16,369 nucleotides of DNA from JBIOUF01 sp044866695. Its GTDB lineage: Bacteria > Actinomycetota > Actinomycetes > Propionibacteriales > Nocardioidaceae. Numbering within the stretch: position 1 is the stretch's first letter; each line of letters opens with the position of its first letter. Location of the stretch: contig JBIOUF010000021.1 of the NCBI GenBank assembly GCA_044866695.1, positions 1 to 16,369 of the forward strand, in the 5' to 3' direction. Made by a program: the position numbers and the translations under genes. This document shows positions 5,653 through 13,610 of the stretch, one piece after another. The notes below the pieces were generated by a model that was not told where the DNA came from, searched no databases, and saw only the letters and a list, made by a program, of their open reading frames with translations.

Positions 5653-6888
5653 TCAGCCGTGCGCCCAGCGCGGCACCCCGTAGACGACGCTGGTGCTCGT
5701 GGCGGTCCCGTCCACCGGGACCGCGGTGCGGAGGGTGAACCGGGCCGTGGCCGGGTCCCAGGTGCCCAGGTCGGTCCGGCCGTCGCCGTTCCAGTCCCCC
5801 GCCACCGGCAGGCCGGCCGCCGACCCGAAGACCACCGTCCGCATCCGCACCACGCCGCTCTTGCGCTGGATCCGCAACGTCCAGGTCGCCGTCGCGGGAC
5901 GGAACACTGCCACGTCGGTGACGTGGTCGCCGTTCCAGTCCCCGGCCACCGGCAGCGAGTCCTCGGTGCCGAGCGGCACCACCGACGCGCTGCCGTCGGC
6001 GCGGCGCAGCCAGAAGCTCGCGCTGCCGTGCCGCCACAGCCCCACCTCGGCGTCCCCGTCACCGTCCCAGTCGCCGGTCACCGCGCGGGAGTCGACGGGT
6101 CCGGCCGTCACCGCGGTGACCCCGCCGTCCGCCGAGCGGAGCCGGAACTGCCCGGCCTCCTGCCGGCGCACCCCCACGTCGTCGGTCCCGTCGCCGTCCC
6201 AGTCGCCGACCAGCGGCAGGTCACCGTGGTTGCCGAACGCGACGACCCGCGTCGTCCCGTTGTCGCGGCGCAGCTGGAACGACCCGGTCGGGCCGCGCCG
6301 GAAGACGCCGACCTCGGCCTTGCCGTCGTGGTCCCAGTCCCCGGCGACCGGCACGTCGGGGCAGTTGGCGGCGGGCGCGGTGTGCGGCATCGGGTACGCG
6401 CTGCCGTGGAACCAGACCCGGGCCACCTGGCTGCCGGCCCGGCGCTCGAAGTGCAGGTGGGGTCCGGTGACGTTGCCGGTCCGGCCGACCCTGCCGAGCA
6501 CCATGCCCTGGTCCACCGGCGCGCCCACCGTCGGGAACGCGGTCTGCAGGTGGGCGTACAACGTCGCCTCCCCGCCGCCGTGGTCCACCACGACGAACGT
6601 CCCGTAGCTGCGGTTGCCGAGCCGCTCCACGCGGGTCACGGTGCCCGGCGCGGACGCGACGACCAGCTGCCCCTCGTCCGGCACCCGGTTGAAGTCGACC
6701 GCCCGGGAGCTCGGGCTGTGGGTGGGTCGGGTCGAGCCGGTCCAGGACTGCCCGCAGGTGAACGGCATCTCGTAGTCCGGCGCCGGCCCCGCGGCCGCCG
6801 CCGGATGGGCCAGCGGCACGCTGCCGCCGAGGGCGACCAGCAGCACCGCCGTACGCCGGCGCCGCGACCCCGCCTTTCGACCACTCAT
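5653..6888 (-). CDS. Secreted M23 (LytM-like) metallopeptidase with C-terminal FG-GAP/VCBS-like repeats
   Basis: This 411-residue protein begins with a signal peptide: a basic run GRKAGSRRRR, a hydrophobic core about 13-26 and an AHPAAAA cleavage region about 27-33. The M23 domain spans about 40-165. Zinc ligands would be H57, D65 (in AVDFN) and H146; catalytic histidines H113 (YAHL) and H144 belong to the HLH motif. H57 lies eight residues before D65 instead of the usual four, which I recall as the HSPSxxAVD variant common in actinobacteria. Five repeats follow with GDWDGDG-type calcium-loop motifs at about 179, 224, 268, 312 and 360, spaced 44-48 residues, probably a beta-propeller for substrate or wall binding. 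Function: extracellular peptidoglycan cross-bridge or peptide hydrolysis. The ATG at 6888 has GAGGTG 8 nt upstream. It converges on ligB. Confidence 0.9.
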   Translation of the reverse strand: MSGRKAGSRRRRTAVLLVALGGSVPLAHPAAAAGPAPDYEMPFTCGQSWTGSTRPTHSPSSRAVDFNRVPDEGQLVVASAPGTVTRVERLGNRSYGTFVVVDHGGGEATLYAHLQTAFPTVGAPVDQGMVLGRVGRTGNVTGPHLHFERRAGSQVARVWFHGSAYPMPHTAPAANCPDVPVAGDWDHDGKAEVGVFRRGPTGSFQLRRDNGTTRVVAFGNHGDLPLVGDWDGDGTDDVGVRRQEAGQFRLRSADGGVTAVTAGPVDSRAVTGDWDGDGDAEVGLWRHGSASFWLRRADGSASVVPLGTEDSLPVAGDWNGDHVTDVAVFRPATATWTLRIQRKSGVVRMRTVVFGSAAGLPVAGDWNGDGRTDLGTWDPATARFTLRTAVPVDGTATSTSVVYGVPRWAHG

Positions 6889-6899
6889 GTCCCATGCAC

Positions 6900-6937
6900 C
6901 TCACTAGGTGAGACTGGTCACATGGGTCGCAACCGTA
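6900..6937 (-). promoter_or_regulatory. Candidate promoter and leader hairpin of the M23 peptidase gene
   Basis: On the minus strand a TACGGT hexamer at 6937-6932 could be a -10 element, giving a leader of roughly 35-40 nt. Between it and the start lies a short stem, CTCAC-CTA-GTGAG (6912-6900), whose right arm includes the GAG of the GAGGTG ribosome-binding site, so folding could partly mask it. The rest of 6889-7017 shows nothing else I can name. I looked for a cyclic-di-AMP (ydaO) riboswitch, known upstream of actinobacterial wall hydrolases, and did not recognise one. Confidence 0.25.
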
Positions 6938-7017
6938 ACTCATGTCGGCGTGTCTGTCGCGTCTGACCGAGATGGTGTGGTAATGACACCGCTGCAACTC
7001 AGGCGGGCGTCCTCGCA

Positions 7018-7107
7018 GGCCCCGGTTGTGGCCGATACCTGCAGCCGGCACCGGCGTAGCTGCGGCTTCGGGCCACAACCGGGCCTTCGTGCAGGCATCG
7101 GCCACAA
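7018..7107. repeat. Palindromic repeat element between tesB and the M23 gene (REP-like, possible terminator)
   Basis: TTGTGGCCGATACCTGCA at 7026-7043 recurs as its reverse complement, with one mismatch in 18, at 7090-7107. A second inverted match, covering the CCCGGTTGTGGCC half, is at 7071-7083 (GGCCACAACCGGG). The first copy can therefore pair with either of two downstream partners, giving alternative hairpins (loops of about 37 or 46 nt). The element begins 33 bp beyond the tesB stop and is not coding. It could end tesB transcription or be a dispersed repeat; there is no T-tract. Confidence 0.7.
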
Positions 7108-7139
7108 ACACGCCGACCCGGGCAGCAGGACGGCAGCGG

Positions 7140-7997
7140 TTACGGCCGGACGCGGACCAGGCCCTCCTGCGCGACGCTGGCCACCAGGGTGCCGGCCTCG
7201 GTGAAGACCCGGCCGAACACCAGGCCCCGCGCGCCGGACGCCGACGGGGAGTGCTGGTCGTAGAGCAGCCACTCGTCGGCGCGGAACGGCCGGTGGAACC
7301 ACACCACGTGGTCCAGGGAGGCGGCCTGCAGCCGCGGGTCGGCCAGGAACAGGCCGTGCGGGACCAGCGCGGAGCCGAGCAGGGTCAGGTCGCTGGCGTA
7401 GGTCAGCGCGGCCAGGTGCACCAGCGGGTCGTCGGGCAGCGCGCCCGCCACCCGCATCCAGTAGCGGGCCACCGCGGGCCGGTTCTCGGAGTGGATGCCG
7501 CCGCCGGGCCGGGAGCTCCCGGCGGCCCGCACGTCCAGCGCGGCCCACTCCCGCATCCACTGGCCGGCGCTCTGCCCCTGCTTCGCCCGCAGCGAGCCCA
7601 GGTCGACGCAGTCCTCCGGCGGCGGGGCCTGTGGCATCCGGTCCTGGTGGTCCAGCCCCTCCTCGGCGATCTGGAAGCTGGCGGTGAGCGCGTAGATGGG
7701 CCGGCCCTTCTGACGGGCCAGCACCCGGCGGGTGGCGAACGACCGGCCGTCGCGCACCGGGTCCACGTCGTAGACGATCGGCACCGAGGTGTCGCCGGGG
7801 CGCAGGAAGTAGGAGTGCAGCGAGTGCATCTGGGTGTGCTCGGGCGCCGTGCGCGAGGCCGCCACCATGGCCTGCCCGGCGACCTGCCCGCCGAAGACCC
7901 GCTGCAGCGAGGTCTCCGGCTGCCGTCCGCGGAACAGGTTCACGTCGATGGTCTCCAGGTCGAGCAGTTCGACGAGCTGGTCCACCGAGTCGGGCAC
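7140..7997 (-). CDS. tesB: Acyl-CoA thioesterase II (TesB, double hotdog fold)
   Basis: This 285-residue protein matches TesB along its whole length. The N-terminal hotdog carries RVFGGQVAGQAMVAA (33-47) and MHSLHSYFLRPGD (57-69). The C-terminal hotdog carries YASDLTLLG with D203, SPSASGARG around 250-257 and VASVAQEG with Q277. D203 and Q277 correspond to Asp204 and Gln278 of the E. coli catalytic set. The Thr228 position appears to be a proline (P251) flanked by serines, a variation I believe is common in actinobacterial TesB. It hydrolyses medium- and long-chain acyl-CoA to free acid and CoA in the cytosol. The GTG at 7997 is chosen because AGGAG sits about 5 nt upstream, overlapping the stop codon of the PAC2 gene, which indicates translational coupling. 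Confidence 0.93.
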   Translation of the reverse strand: MPDSVDQLVELLDLETIDVNLFRGRQPETSLQRVFGGQVAGQAMVAASRTAPEHTQMHSLHSYFLRPGDTSVPIVYDVDPVRDGRSFATRRVLARQKGRPIYALTASFQIAEEGLDHQDRMPQAPPPEDCVDLGSLRAKQGQSAGQWMREWAALDVRAAGSSRPGGGIHSENRPAVARYWMRVAGALPDDPLVHLAALTYASDLTLLGSALVPHGLFLADPRLQAASLDHVVWFHRPFRADEWLLYDQHSPSASGARGLVFGRVFTEAGTLVASVAQEGLVRVRP

Positions 7998-8004
7998 GGG
8001 TCTC

Positions 8005-8943
8005 CTACTCGTCGCCCTGGTCCAGGCCGGCCAGGAACCGCTCGAACTCCTCGCCGAGCTCCTCCGCGGTCGGCAGGTCCCGCTCCTGGGCCAGCGGCAG
8101 CGAGGAGTCGTCGCCGGCGGCGCGGGCGAACGCGTCGTACTGCTGCTCCAGCCCGGCCACGACCTCGCGGACCTCCTCGGAGTCCGCGATCTGGGCGGCG
8201 ATGTCGGCCGCCCGGGCGTCGGCCACCCGCTGAAGCTCCTCCAGCCGCCACTGCAGGCCGGTGACCTCCTCCGCGGCCTCGAGGAGGCTCACCGAGGCGG
8301 CCGGGTAGTCGACCTGCGCCAGGTAGTGCGGCACGTGCGCGACGAACCCCATGGCGTCGTGTCCCCACCCCCCGAGGCGCAGCTCCAGCAGCGACTGAGC
8401 GCTCGAGGGCACCCGGATCCGCCCCTTCCACACGTTTTCGCGGACCAGCAGCCCGGCGGAGGTGGCGTGGTTGGTCAGCATCACCGGACGGGTGTGCGGC
8501 ACCGCCATCGGGACCGAGCCGAGCGAGACGGTCAGGCGCACCCGGAACCGCTCGACCACGGAGCGCACCGCCGCGGCGAAGGCCTCCCAGTAGGTGTCCG
8601 GCTCCGGGCCGTGCAGCAGCAGGTACGGCGCGGCCAGGCCGTCCTGGCAGACCCGTACCACGAGCCGCGGCGCGTCGTAGTCCTCGTAGTGGTCCTCCAT
8701 GAAGGTCAGCGCGGGCCGGCGGGCCCGGTAGTCGTACAGCGCGTCCACGTCGAAGCTGGCGACGACCCGGCCGGGGGCCCGTTCGAGCAGGTGCTCCACG
8801 GCGAGGCGCCCGGCGTTGCCCGCGTCGAGGAACCCGTGCAGGGCAACGAGCATCACCGGCCGGGAGCCCTCGGCGGCCGCGCTGGCCGCCCCGAGCTCGG
8901 GGACGTCGTCGACGACGTGGACGAACCGGGCCGGCTCCGCCAT
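8005..8943 (-). CDS. PAC2 (proteasome assembly chaperone 2) family protein
   Basis: This 312-residue soluble protein has the PAC2-family pattern. An N-terminal beta-alpha region includes PVMLVALHGFLDAGNAG (about 29-45) and VVASFDVDALYDYRARRP (about 60-77). A middle section has HGPEPDTYWEAFAAAV and LTVSLGSVPMAVPHTRP, and LRLGGWGHDAMGFVAHVPHYLA follows, typical of the actinobacterial members. The last hundred or so residues are rich in Glu, Ala and Leu and probably helical. The family is named for a eukaryotic 20S proteasome assembly factor; the role of the actinobacterial members is not established to my knowledge, and no proteasome gene lies in this window. It starts 30 bp after the permease stop with AAAGGGG upstream of the ATG, and ends 7 bp before tesB, so it is the middle gene of a three-gene operon. 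Confidence 0.85.
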   Translation of the reverse strand: MAEPARFVHVVDDVPELGAASAAAEGSRPVMLVALHGFLDAGNAGRLAVEHLLERAPGRVVASFDVDALYDYRARRPALTFMEDHYEDYDAPRLVVRVCQDGLAAPYLLLHGPEPDTYWEAFAAAVRSVVERFRVRLTVSLGSVPMAVPHTRPVMLTNHATSAGLLVRENVWKGRIRVPSSAQSLLELRLGGWGHDAMGFVAHVPHYLAQVDYPAASVSLLEAAEEVTGLQWRLEELQRVADARAADIAAQIADSEEVREVVAGLEQQYDAFARAAGDDSSLPLAQERDLPTAEELGEEFERFLAGLDQGDE

Positions 8944-8973
8944 CTCGCCCCTTTCCCGTGCGCCGTGCGGTCC

Positions 8974-10452
8974 TCAGGTCTGGCGCACGTGCGCCTCGTC
9001 GCGCCCGACCCGGCTGTTGCGGTAGCCGAAGGCAAAGTAGACCACGAAGCCGAGCAGCATCCACACCACGAACCGCAGCCAGGTCTCGACGCTGAGGTTC
9101 AGCGCCAGGTAGAGGCAGATCAGCGCGGCGAGCACCGGGACCACCGGGTTCCACGGCACCTTGAACGACCGGGGCAGGTCGGGACGCTTGTGGCGCAGCA
9201 CGGGGACGCTGAGCGAGACCAGGAAGAACGCGGTCAGCGTCCCGATGTTTACCATCTCCTCCAGCTTCCCGATCGGCGTGGCCGCCGCCACCAGGGCGAC
9301 GACGAGGCCGATGCTGACGCTGATCCGGACCGGGGTGCCGGTCCGGTGGTTGACCTTTCCGAACCCCTCCGGGAGCAGGCCGTCGCGCGACATCGCGAAC
9401 ATCACCCGGGCGGAGCCGATCAAGAGCGTCATCACCACCGTGGTGAGGCCGGCGACGGCGCCCGCGGCGATCAGCGTCGCGAAGCCGTCCCTGCCCACGT
9501 CGACGAAGGCGCGAGCCAGAGCCGCGTCGGGGTCGATCTGGTCGTACTTGACCATGCCCACGATGACCAGGGAGACGGCGACGTAGAGCGCGGTGCAGAT
9601 CGCCAGCGAGCCGAGGATGCCCCGGGGCAGGTCGCGCTGGGGGTTGCGGGCCTCCTCGGCGGTGGTGGCGACGACGTCGAACCCGATGTAGGCGAAGAAC
9701 ACGATGGACGCCGCCGAGATGACCCCGAGGACGCCGTACACCTGCTGCTCGATGCCGAACATGGTCTGGAACAGCGACGTGTGCAGCCAGCCACCCGCCT
9801 CCGGCGCCGGACCGGCGGACGGCGGGACGAACGGCGAGTAGTTGTCCGCGTCGATGTAGAACAGCCCGGCGACGATGACGAACATGACGATGAACAGCTT
9901 CAGGGCCACGAGCACGATGTTCACGCGCAGCGACTCGCGGATGCCCACGACCACCAGCACCGTGAGCGCCGCCACCAGCAGGAACGCCGCGAGGTTGAAG
10001 TCTGCGCCCGGCCCGAGGGCCGCCGGCCAGCTCAGGCCGATCTCGTCCAGGAAGGTCACCAGGTAGGTGCTCCAGCCCTGCGCGACCACCGACGCGCCGA
10101 GCATCAGCTCCAGCACCAGGTCCCAGCCGATGATCCAGGCCACGAGCTCGCCGAGGGTGGCGTAGGAGAAGGTGTACGCCGACCCGCTCACCGGGACCGT
10201 GGAGGCGAACTCGGCGTAGCACAGCGCCGCCAGCCCGCAGCAGATCGCCGCGAGCACGAAGGAGAACACCACCCCCGGGCCGGCGAAGTCCCGTGCCACC
10301 CGGCCGGTGAGCGTGAAGATGCCGGCTCCGATCACCACGCCGATGCCGAAGACGGTCAGGTCCAGCGCGGTGAGGTTCTTCTTGAGCGTGTAGTCCGGGT
10401 CCTCGGTGTCCAGCATGGACTGCTCGACGGACTTGGTGCGCAGGATGCTCAT
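8974..10452 (-). CDS. APC-superfamily amino acid permease (cationic amino acid transporter/YfnA-like)
   Basis: This 492-residue protein has about twelve hydrophobic segments. The first, after a charged N-terminus (MSILRTKSVEQSM), carries the unwound-helix motif FGIGVVIGAGIFTLTG (about 35-50) typical of APC transporters. Later motifs CYAEFAS, TLGELVAWIIGWDLVLE, FFAYIGFDVVATTAEEARNP and MSRDGLLP match the CAT/YfnA subfamily. It should import amino acids across the cytoplasmic membrane by proton symport or exchange; cationic substrates are suggested by subfamily but not shown. The ATG at 10452 has no Shine-Dalgarno sequence, but a -10-like hexamer ends 6 nt before it. It is first in the permease-PAC2-tesB run, 86 bp after dxs. 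Confidence 0.92.
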   Translation of the reverse strand: MSILRTKSVEQSMLDTEDPDYTLKKNLTALDLTVFGIGVVIGAGIFTLTGRVARDFAGPGVVFSFVLAAICCGLAALCYAEFASTVPVSGSAYTFSYATLGELVAWIIGWDLVLELMLGASVVAQGWSTYLVTFLDEIGLSWPAALGPGADFNLAAFLLVAALTVLVVVGIRESLRVNIVLVALKLFIVMFVIVAGLFYIDADNYSPFVPPSAGPAPEAGGWLHTSLFQTMFGIEQQVYGVLGVISAASIVFFAYIGFDVVATTAEEARNPQRDLPRGILGSLAICTALYVAVSLVIVGMVKYDQIDPDAALARAFVDVGRDGFATLIAAGAVAGLTTVVMTLLIGSARVMFAMSRDGLLPEGFGKVNHRTGTPVRISVSIGLVVALVAAATPIGKLEEMVNIGTLTAFFLVSLSVPVLRHKRPDLPRSFKVPWNPVVPVLAALICLYLALNLSVETWLRFVVWMLLGFVVYFAFGYRNSRVGRDEAHVRQT

Positions 10453-10464
10453 TCGGTCACTGTC
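10453..10464 (-). promoter_or_regulatory. Candidate leaderless promoter of the permease operon
   Basis: On the minus strand GACAGT (10464-10459) is followed by a 6-nt spacer (10458-10453) and the ATG at 10452. The arrangement mirrors that before ligB (GACAAT, 6 nt). No ribosome-binding site is visible. Evidence is positional only. Confidence 0.35.
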
Positions 10465-10513
10465 GCATCATCGGCCCGGGCGGGGCCAGCACCGGACGGC
10501 CGGGACTCGTCGT

Positions 10514-10538
10514 GCCGCGGTGCGCGAGGGCCCGCGGC
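10514..10538 (-). terminator. GC-rich stem-loop directly after the dxs stop codon
   Basis: GCCGCGG and CCGCGGC (10514-10520 and 10532-10538) form a 7-bp stem with an 11-nt loop, immediately adjacent to the dxs stop (10539-10541). A second small stem, GGCCC/GGGCC with a 5-nt loop, lies at 10473-10487. Neither has a T-tract, so this would be the tail-less type often proposed in actinobacteria; efficiency is unknown. Confidence 0.4.
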
Positions 10539-12455
10539 CTACTCGACGTCGACCTCGACCAGGCTGCCGCCGCGGTCCAGCGACGCCAGGTCGTCGAGCA
10601 CGCTGAGCGCGAGCGGCCGGGCGGTCAGGCCGACCTCCTCGAGGACCCGCGCGCGTCTGGCGTGGTGGAGGAACCGCTGCGGGATGCCGTGCAGCCGGAC
10701 CGGCACGTCGACCCGCTCGTCGTTCAGGGTCGCCAGCAGCACCGAGCCGCAGACGCCCACGACGCCGTTGTCCTCCACCGACACGACCAGGCGGTGCCGG
10801 CGGGCGAGCCGGACCAGGGCCGGGTCGACCGGCTTGACCCACCTCGGGTCGACGACGGTCACGCCGACGCCCTGCGCGCGCAGCCGGTCGGCCACCTCGA
10901 CGCAGGTGGCCGCCATCGCGCCGACCCCGACCAGGAGCACGTCGCGCTCCCCGGAGCGGACCAGCACGTCCACGCCGCCCTCGACCCCGACCCGCTCGAG
11001 GTCGGGGACCTGAGCCCCCTTGGGGAAGCGGACGACGGTCGGCGCCTCGCCGACGGCGACCGCCTCGCGGAGCAGCTCACGCAGGCGCGCCGAGTCCCGG
11101 GGCGCCGCGACCCGCAGGGAGGGCACCACCTGCAGGATCGACATGTCCCACATGCCGTTGTGCGAGGCGCCGTCGTCACCGGTCACCCCCGCCCGGTCCA
11201 GCACGAACGTGACCCCGCACCCGTGCAGCGCGACGTCCATGAGCACCTGGTCGAAGGCGCGGTTGAGGAACGTCGCGTAGACCGCGACCACCGGGTGCAG
11301 TCCGCCCATCGCCATGCCGGCCGCGCTGGTGGCGGCGTGCTGCTCGGCGATCCCCACGTCGAAGGTGCGCTCGGGGAAGCGCGCGGCGAACAGGTGCAGC
11401 CCCACGGGGTGCAACATCGCCGCGGTCACCGCGACGACGTCGGGCCGCTCGGCCCCGAGGCGCACCATCTCCTCGGCGAACACCTCGGTCCAGGAGTCGG
11501 CCTTCGGCCACTCCGCGCCCGTGACCGCGTCGAACGGGCCCGGTGAGTGCAGCTGGTCGGCCTGGTGGTTCTCCGCCGCGTCGTACCCGGCCCCCTTGCG
11601 GGTGATCGCGTGCACGATCACCGGCCCGCCGAACCGCTTCGCCTGCGTCAGCGTCTGCTCCAGGGCGTGACGGTCGTGCCCGTCGACCGGGCCGAGGTAC
11701 TTCAGCCCGAGGTCCTCGAACATCCCCTGCGGCGCGAGCGCGTCCTTGAGCCCCCTCTTCATCGCGTGCAGCGCGTCGTACACGGCCGGACCGACACCCG
11801 GCACGCCGTTGAGCCGCCGCTTCACCATGTCCAGCGTCGGCTCGTAGCGCGGGTCGGTGCGCAGGCTGGACAGGTGCCGCGCCAGGCCGCCGACGGTCGG
11901 CGTGTACGAGCGCCCGTTGTCGTTGACCACGATCACCAGGCTGCGCTGCGGCGCGCCCTGGTCCGCGGCGGCGATGTTGTTCAGGGCCTCCCAGGCCATC
12001 CCCCCGGTGAGCGCGCCGTCGCCGACGACGGCCACCACGTGCCGGTCGTCCTCCCCACGCACGGCGAACGCCTTGGCCAGCCCGTCGGCGTAGGACAGCG
12101 CCGTGGAGGCGTGGGAGTTCTCCACCAGGTCGTGCTCGGACTCCGCGCGGCTGGGGTAGCCGGACAGGCCGCCCTCCTGCCGCAGCTCGTCGAAGCCGGC
12201 CGCGCGCCCGGTGAGCACCTTGTGGACGTACGCCTGGTGGCCGGTGTCCCACACGACCGGGTCGCGCGGACTGTCGAACACCCGGTGCACCGCGATGGTG
12301 AGCTCGACGACACCGAGGTTGGGGCCGAGGTGCCCACCGGTGCGCGACACCTTCTCGACCAGGAAGCGGCGCACCTCGCCGGCGAGGGCGTCCAGCTGGT
12401 CGTCGTCGAGGCGGCGGAGGTCGGCCGGACCCGTGATCGACTCGAGCAGTCCCAT
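10539..12455 (-). CDS. dxs: 1-deoxy-D-xylulose-5-phosphate synthase
   Basis: This 638-residue protein has normal DXS length. The thiamine-diphosphate motif runs from GDGALTGGMAWEALNN (145-160) to NDN (178-180). Conserved DXS features include HLGPNLGVVELT (42-53), DTGHQAYVHK with H73, SHAST with H115, the catalytic Glu in DVGIAEQHA (E371), YATFLNRAFDQV, and DRAGVTGDDGASHNGMWD. It condenses pyruvate with glyceraldehyde-3-phosphate, the entry step of the MEP isoprenoid pathway, in the cytosol. Other MEP genes are absent from the window, as is usual in actinobacteria. The ATG at 12455 follows a weak GGGG-type ribosome site. TAACGC (12480-12475) or TAGACT (12494-12489, overlapping the upstream stop codon) could be -10 elements. 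The 36-bp gap to the amidohydrolase also permits co-transcription. Confidence 0.97.
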   Translation of the reverse strand: MGLLESITGPADLRRLDDDQLDALAGEVRRFLVEKVSRTGGHLGPNLGVVELTIAVHRVFDSPRDPVVWDTGHQAYVHKVLTGRAAGFDELRQEGGLSGYPSRAESEHDLVENSHASTALSYADGLAKAFAVRGEDDRHVVAVVGDGALTGGMAWEALNNIAAADQGAPQRSLVIVVNDNGRSYTPTVGGLARHLSSLRTDPRYEPTLDMVKRRLNGVPGVGPAVYDALHAMKRGLKDALAPQGMFEDLGLKYLGPVDGHDRHALEQTLTQAKRFGGPVIVHAITRKGAGYDAAENHQADQLHSPGPFDAVTGAEWPKADSWTEVFAEEMVRLGAERPDVVAVTAAMLHPVGLHLFAARFPERTFDVGIAEQHAATSAAGMAMGGLHPVVAVYATFLNRAFDQVLMDVALHGCGVTFVLDRAGVTGDDGASHNGMWDMSILQVVPSLRVAAPRDSARLRELLREAVAVGEAPTVVRFPKGAQVPDLERVGVEGGVDVLVRSGERDVLLVGVGAMAATCVEVADRLRAQGVGVTVVDPRWVKPVDPALVRLARRHRLVVSVEDNGVVGVCGSVLLATLNDERVDVPVRLHGIPQRFLHHARRARVLEEVGLTARPLALSVLDDLASLDRGGSLVEVDVE

Positions 12456-12491
12456 CCGACCCCGTTCTCGCAGTGCGTTACCCAGCGCAGT

Positions 12492-13610
12492 CTAGGGGAG
12501 ACCGCGGACGTGCCCGTCGAGGTAGGCCGCCACCAGGCCGCCGAGCGTCGGCAGCCGGTAGCCGCCCTCCTGGACCACGACGGAGGGCAGGCCGGCGGCC
12601 GCGACCAGCCGGCCCGCCGACCGGTAGCCGTCCTCGGTGACCAGCAGCGGGCTCTCGGGGTCGTCGGCGTGAGCGTCGACCCCGAGGGAGACCACCAGGG
12701 CCGTGGAGCCGTGGTCGCCGGCCCACCCGACCAGGTCGGTCACCGCGGCCAGCCAGGGCCCGTCCCCGGTGCCTTCGGGCACCGGCAGGTTCCTGGTGGC
12801 GCCCACGCCGGGGCCGGCTCCGGACTCCTCGGCGTACCCGACGACGTGCGGGAACCAGCCCGCGCCCGGGTCCACGTGCACCGAGGCGTAGAGCACGTCG
12901 GCCCGGGCGTAGAACACCGCCGCGGTGCCGTTGCCGTGGTGGGCGTCCAGGTCGACCACCGCCACCCGCTCGTGCCCTGCGGCGCGCAGGGCCTCGGCGG
13001 CCACGGCGGCGTTGTTGAGGTAGCAGGAGCCGCCGAACCCGTCGCGGGTGGCGTGATGGCCGGGCGGCCGGCACAGCGCGTAGGCCACCGGCCCCCCGGC
13101 CACCACCAGGTCGGCCGCGGTCAGCGCGCAGTCGACCGCCGCGCGAGCCGCCGCCCAGGTGCCCGGCCCGACCAGCGTCATCGTGTCGTAGGCGTAGCGC
13201 CCGGCCTCGGCGTGGACCCGGCTGGCCGGCCGGGTCGGCAGGCCGCCCGTCATGGCAGGGGTGGGGAACAGGTAGGGCACCACCCGGTCCTGGCCGGCCC
13301 GGCCGGCGTACCCGCCCTCCCGCCAGCGGTCCGCGGCCGACCGGAGGAACCCCAGCAGCGCGTCGGAGTGCACCGACCGAATCAGGTCGTCGGGATGCGG
13401 GGTAGCGGGCACGACCGGGTGCCCCGCGTCCGTCAGCGCCGCGAGGATCGCGTCCACGCGGGCCGCGGTCTCCGTCGCGGGGGTGGTCACCCCCACCCAG
13501 ACCTCGTGCCGGGGGTCGTGGTCGCGGGTCGTGGGCGACCAGACGACCGGGACGGCAGTCAGCTGCCGGAGATGTTGACCAGCCAGGGCACGCCGAACCG
13601 GTCCACGCAC
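12492..13610 (-). CDS. Histone deacetylase-family hydrolase, acetylpolyamine amidohydrolase-like
   Basis: With the GTG at 13610 the protein has 372 residues. Arginase/deacetylase-fold motifs are complete: CRPPGHHA with the catalytic histidine pair 185-186, GGSCYLNNAA (193-202), DLDAHHGNG with zinc ligands D222 and H224, SLGVDAHADDP with D312, and QEGGY with the transition-state tyrosine Y351. The stretches VGYAEESGAG, NLPVPEGTGDG and AGRYAYDTMTLVGPGTW resemble bacterial acetylpolyamine amidohydrolases more than AcuC, so deacetylation of acetylated polyamines or a similar small amine is the best guess. The start is uncertain: homology suggests translation begins just before VPVVWSPTTRDHDP, where no ATG, GTG or TTG exists. 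Options are the GTG at 13610, overlapping the upstream gene by 52 bp, or a non-standard CTG at 13562 forming CTGA with its stop. Confidence 0.85.
   Translation of the reverse strand: MRGPVRRALAGQHLRQLTAVPVVWSPTTRDHDPRHEVWVGVTTPATETAARVDAILAALTDAGHPVVPATPHPDDLIRSVHSDALLGFLRSAADRWREGGYAGRAGQDRVVPYLFPTPAMTGGLPTRPASRVHAEAGRYAYDTMTLVGPGTWAAARAAVDCALTAADLVVAGGPVAYALCRPPGHHATRDGFGGSCYLNNAAVAAEALRAAGHERVAVVDLDAHHGNGTAAVFYARADVLYASVHVDPGAGWFPHVVGYAEESGAGPGVGATRNLPVPEGTGDGPWLAAVTDLVGWAGDHGSTALVVSLGVDAHADDPESPLLVTEDGYRSAGRLVAAAGLPSVVVQEGGYRLPTLGGLVAAYLDGHVRGLP

Noticed and set aside
2954..6037. Very long minus-strand open frame across the repeats, glycosylase and ligase
   Set aside because: It is out of frame with the glycosylase motifs and opposite the ligase. 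It includes translated 22-bp repeats and has no recognisable family.
6889..7017. Riboswitch (ydaO type) upstream of the M23 gene
   Set aside because: I could not match the conserved core of that class. Only a short stem over the ribosome-binding site is visible.
7834..11013. Plus-strand open frame of more than 1000 codons opposite tesB, PAC2, the permease and dxs
   Set aside because: All four minus-strand genes show clear motifs. The plus-strand translation is a His/Arg/Asp-rich shadow.
12456..12491. Riboswitch controlling dxs
   Set aside because: The gap is only 36 bp, too short for a thiamine-pyrophosphate or other known riboswitch.
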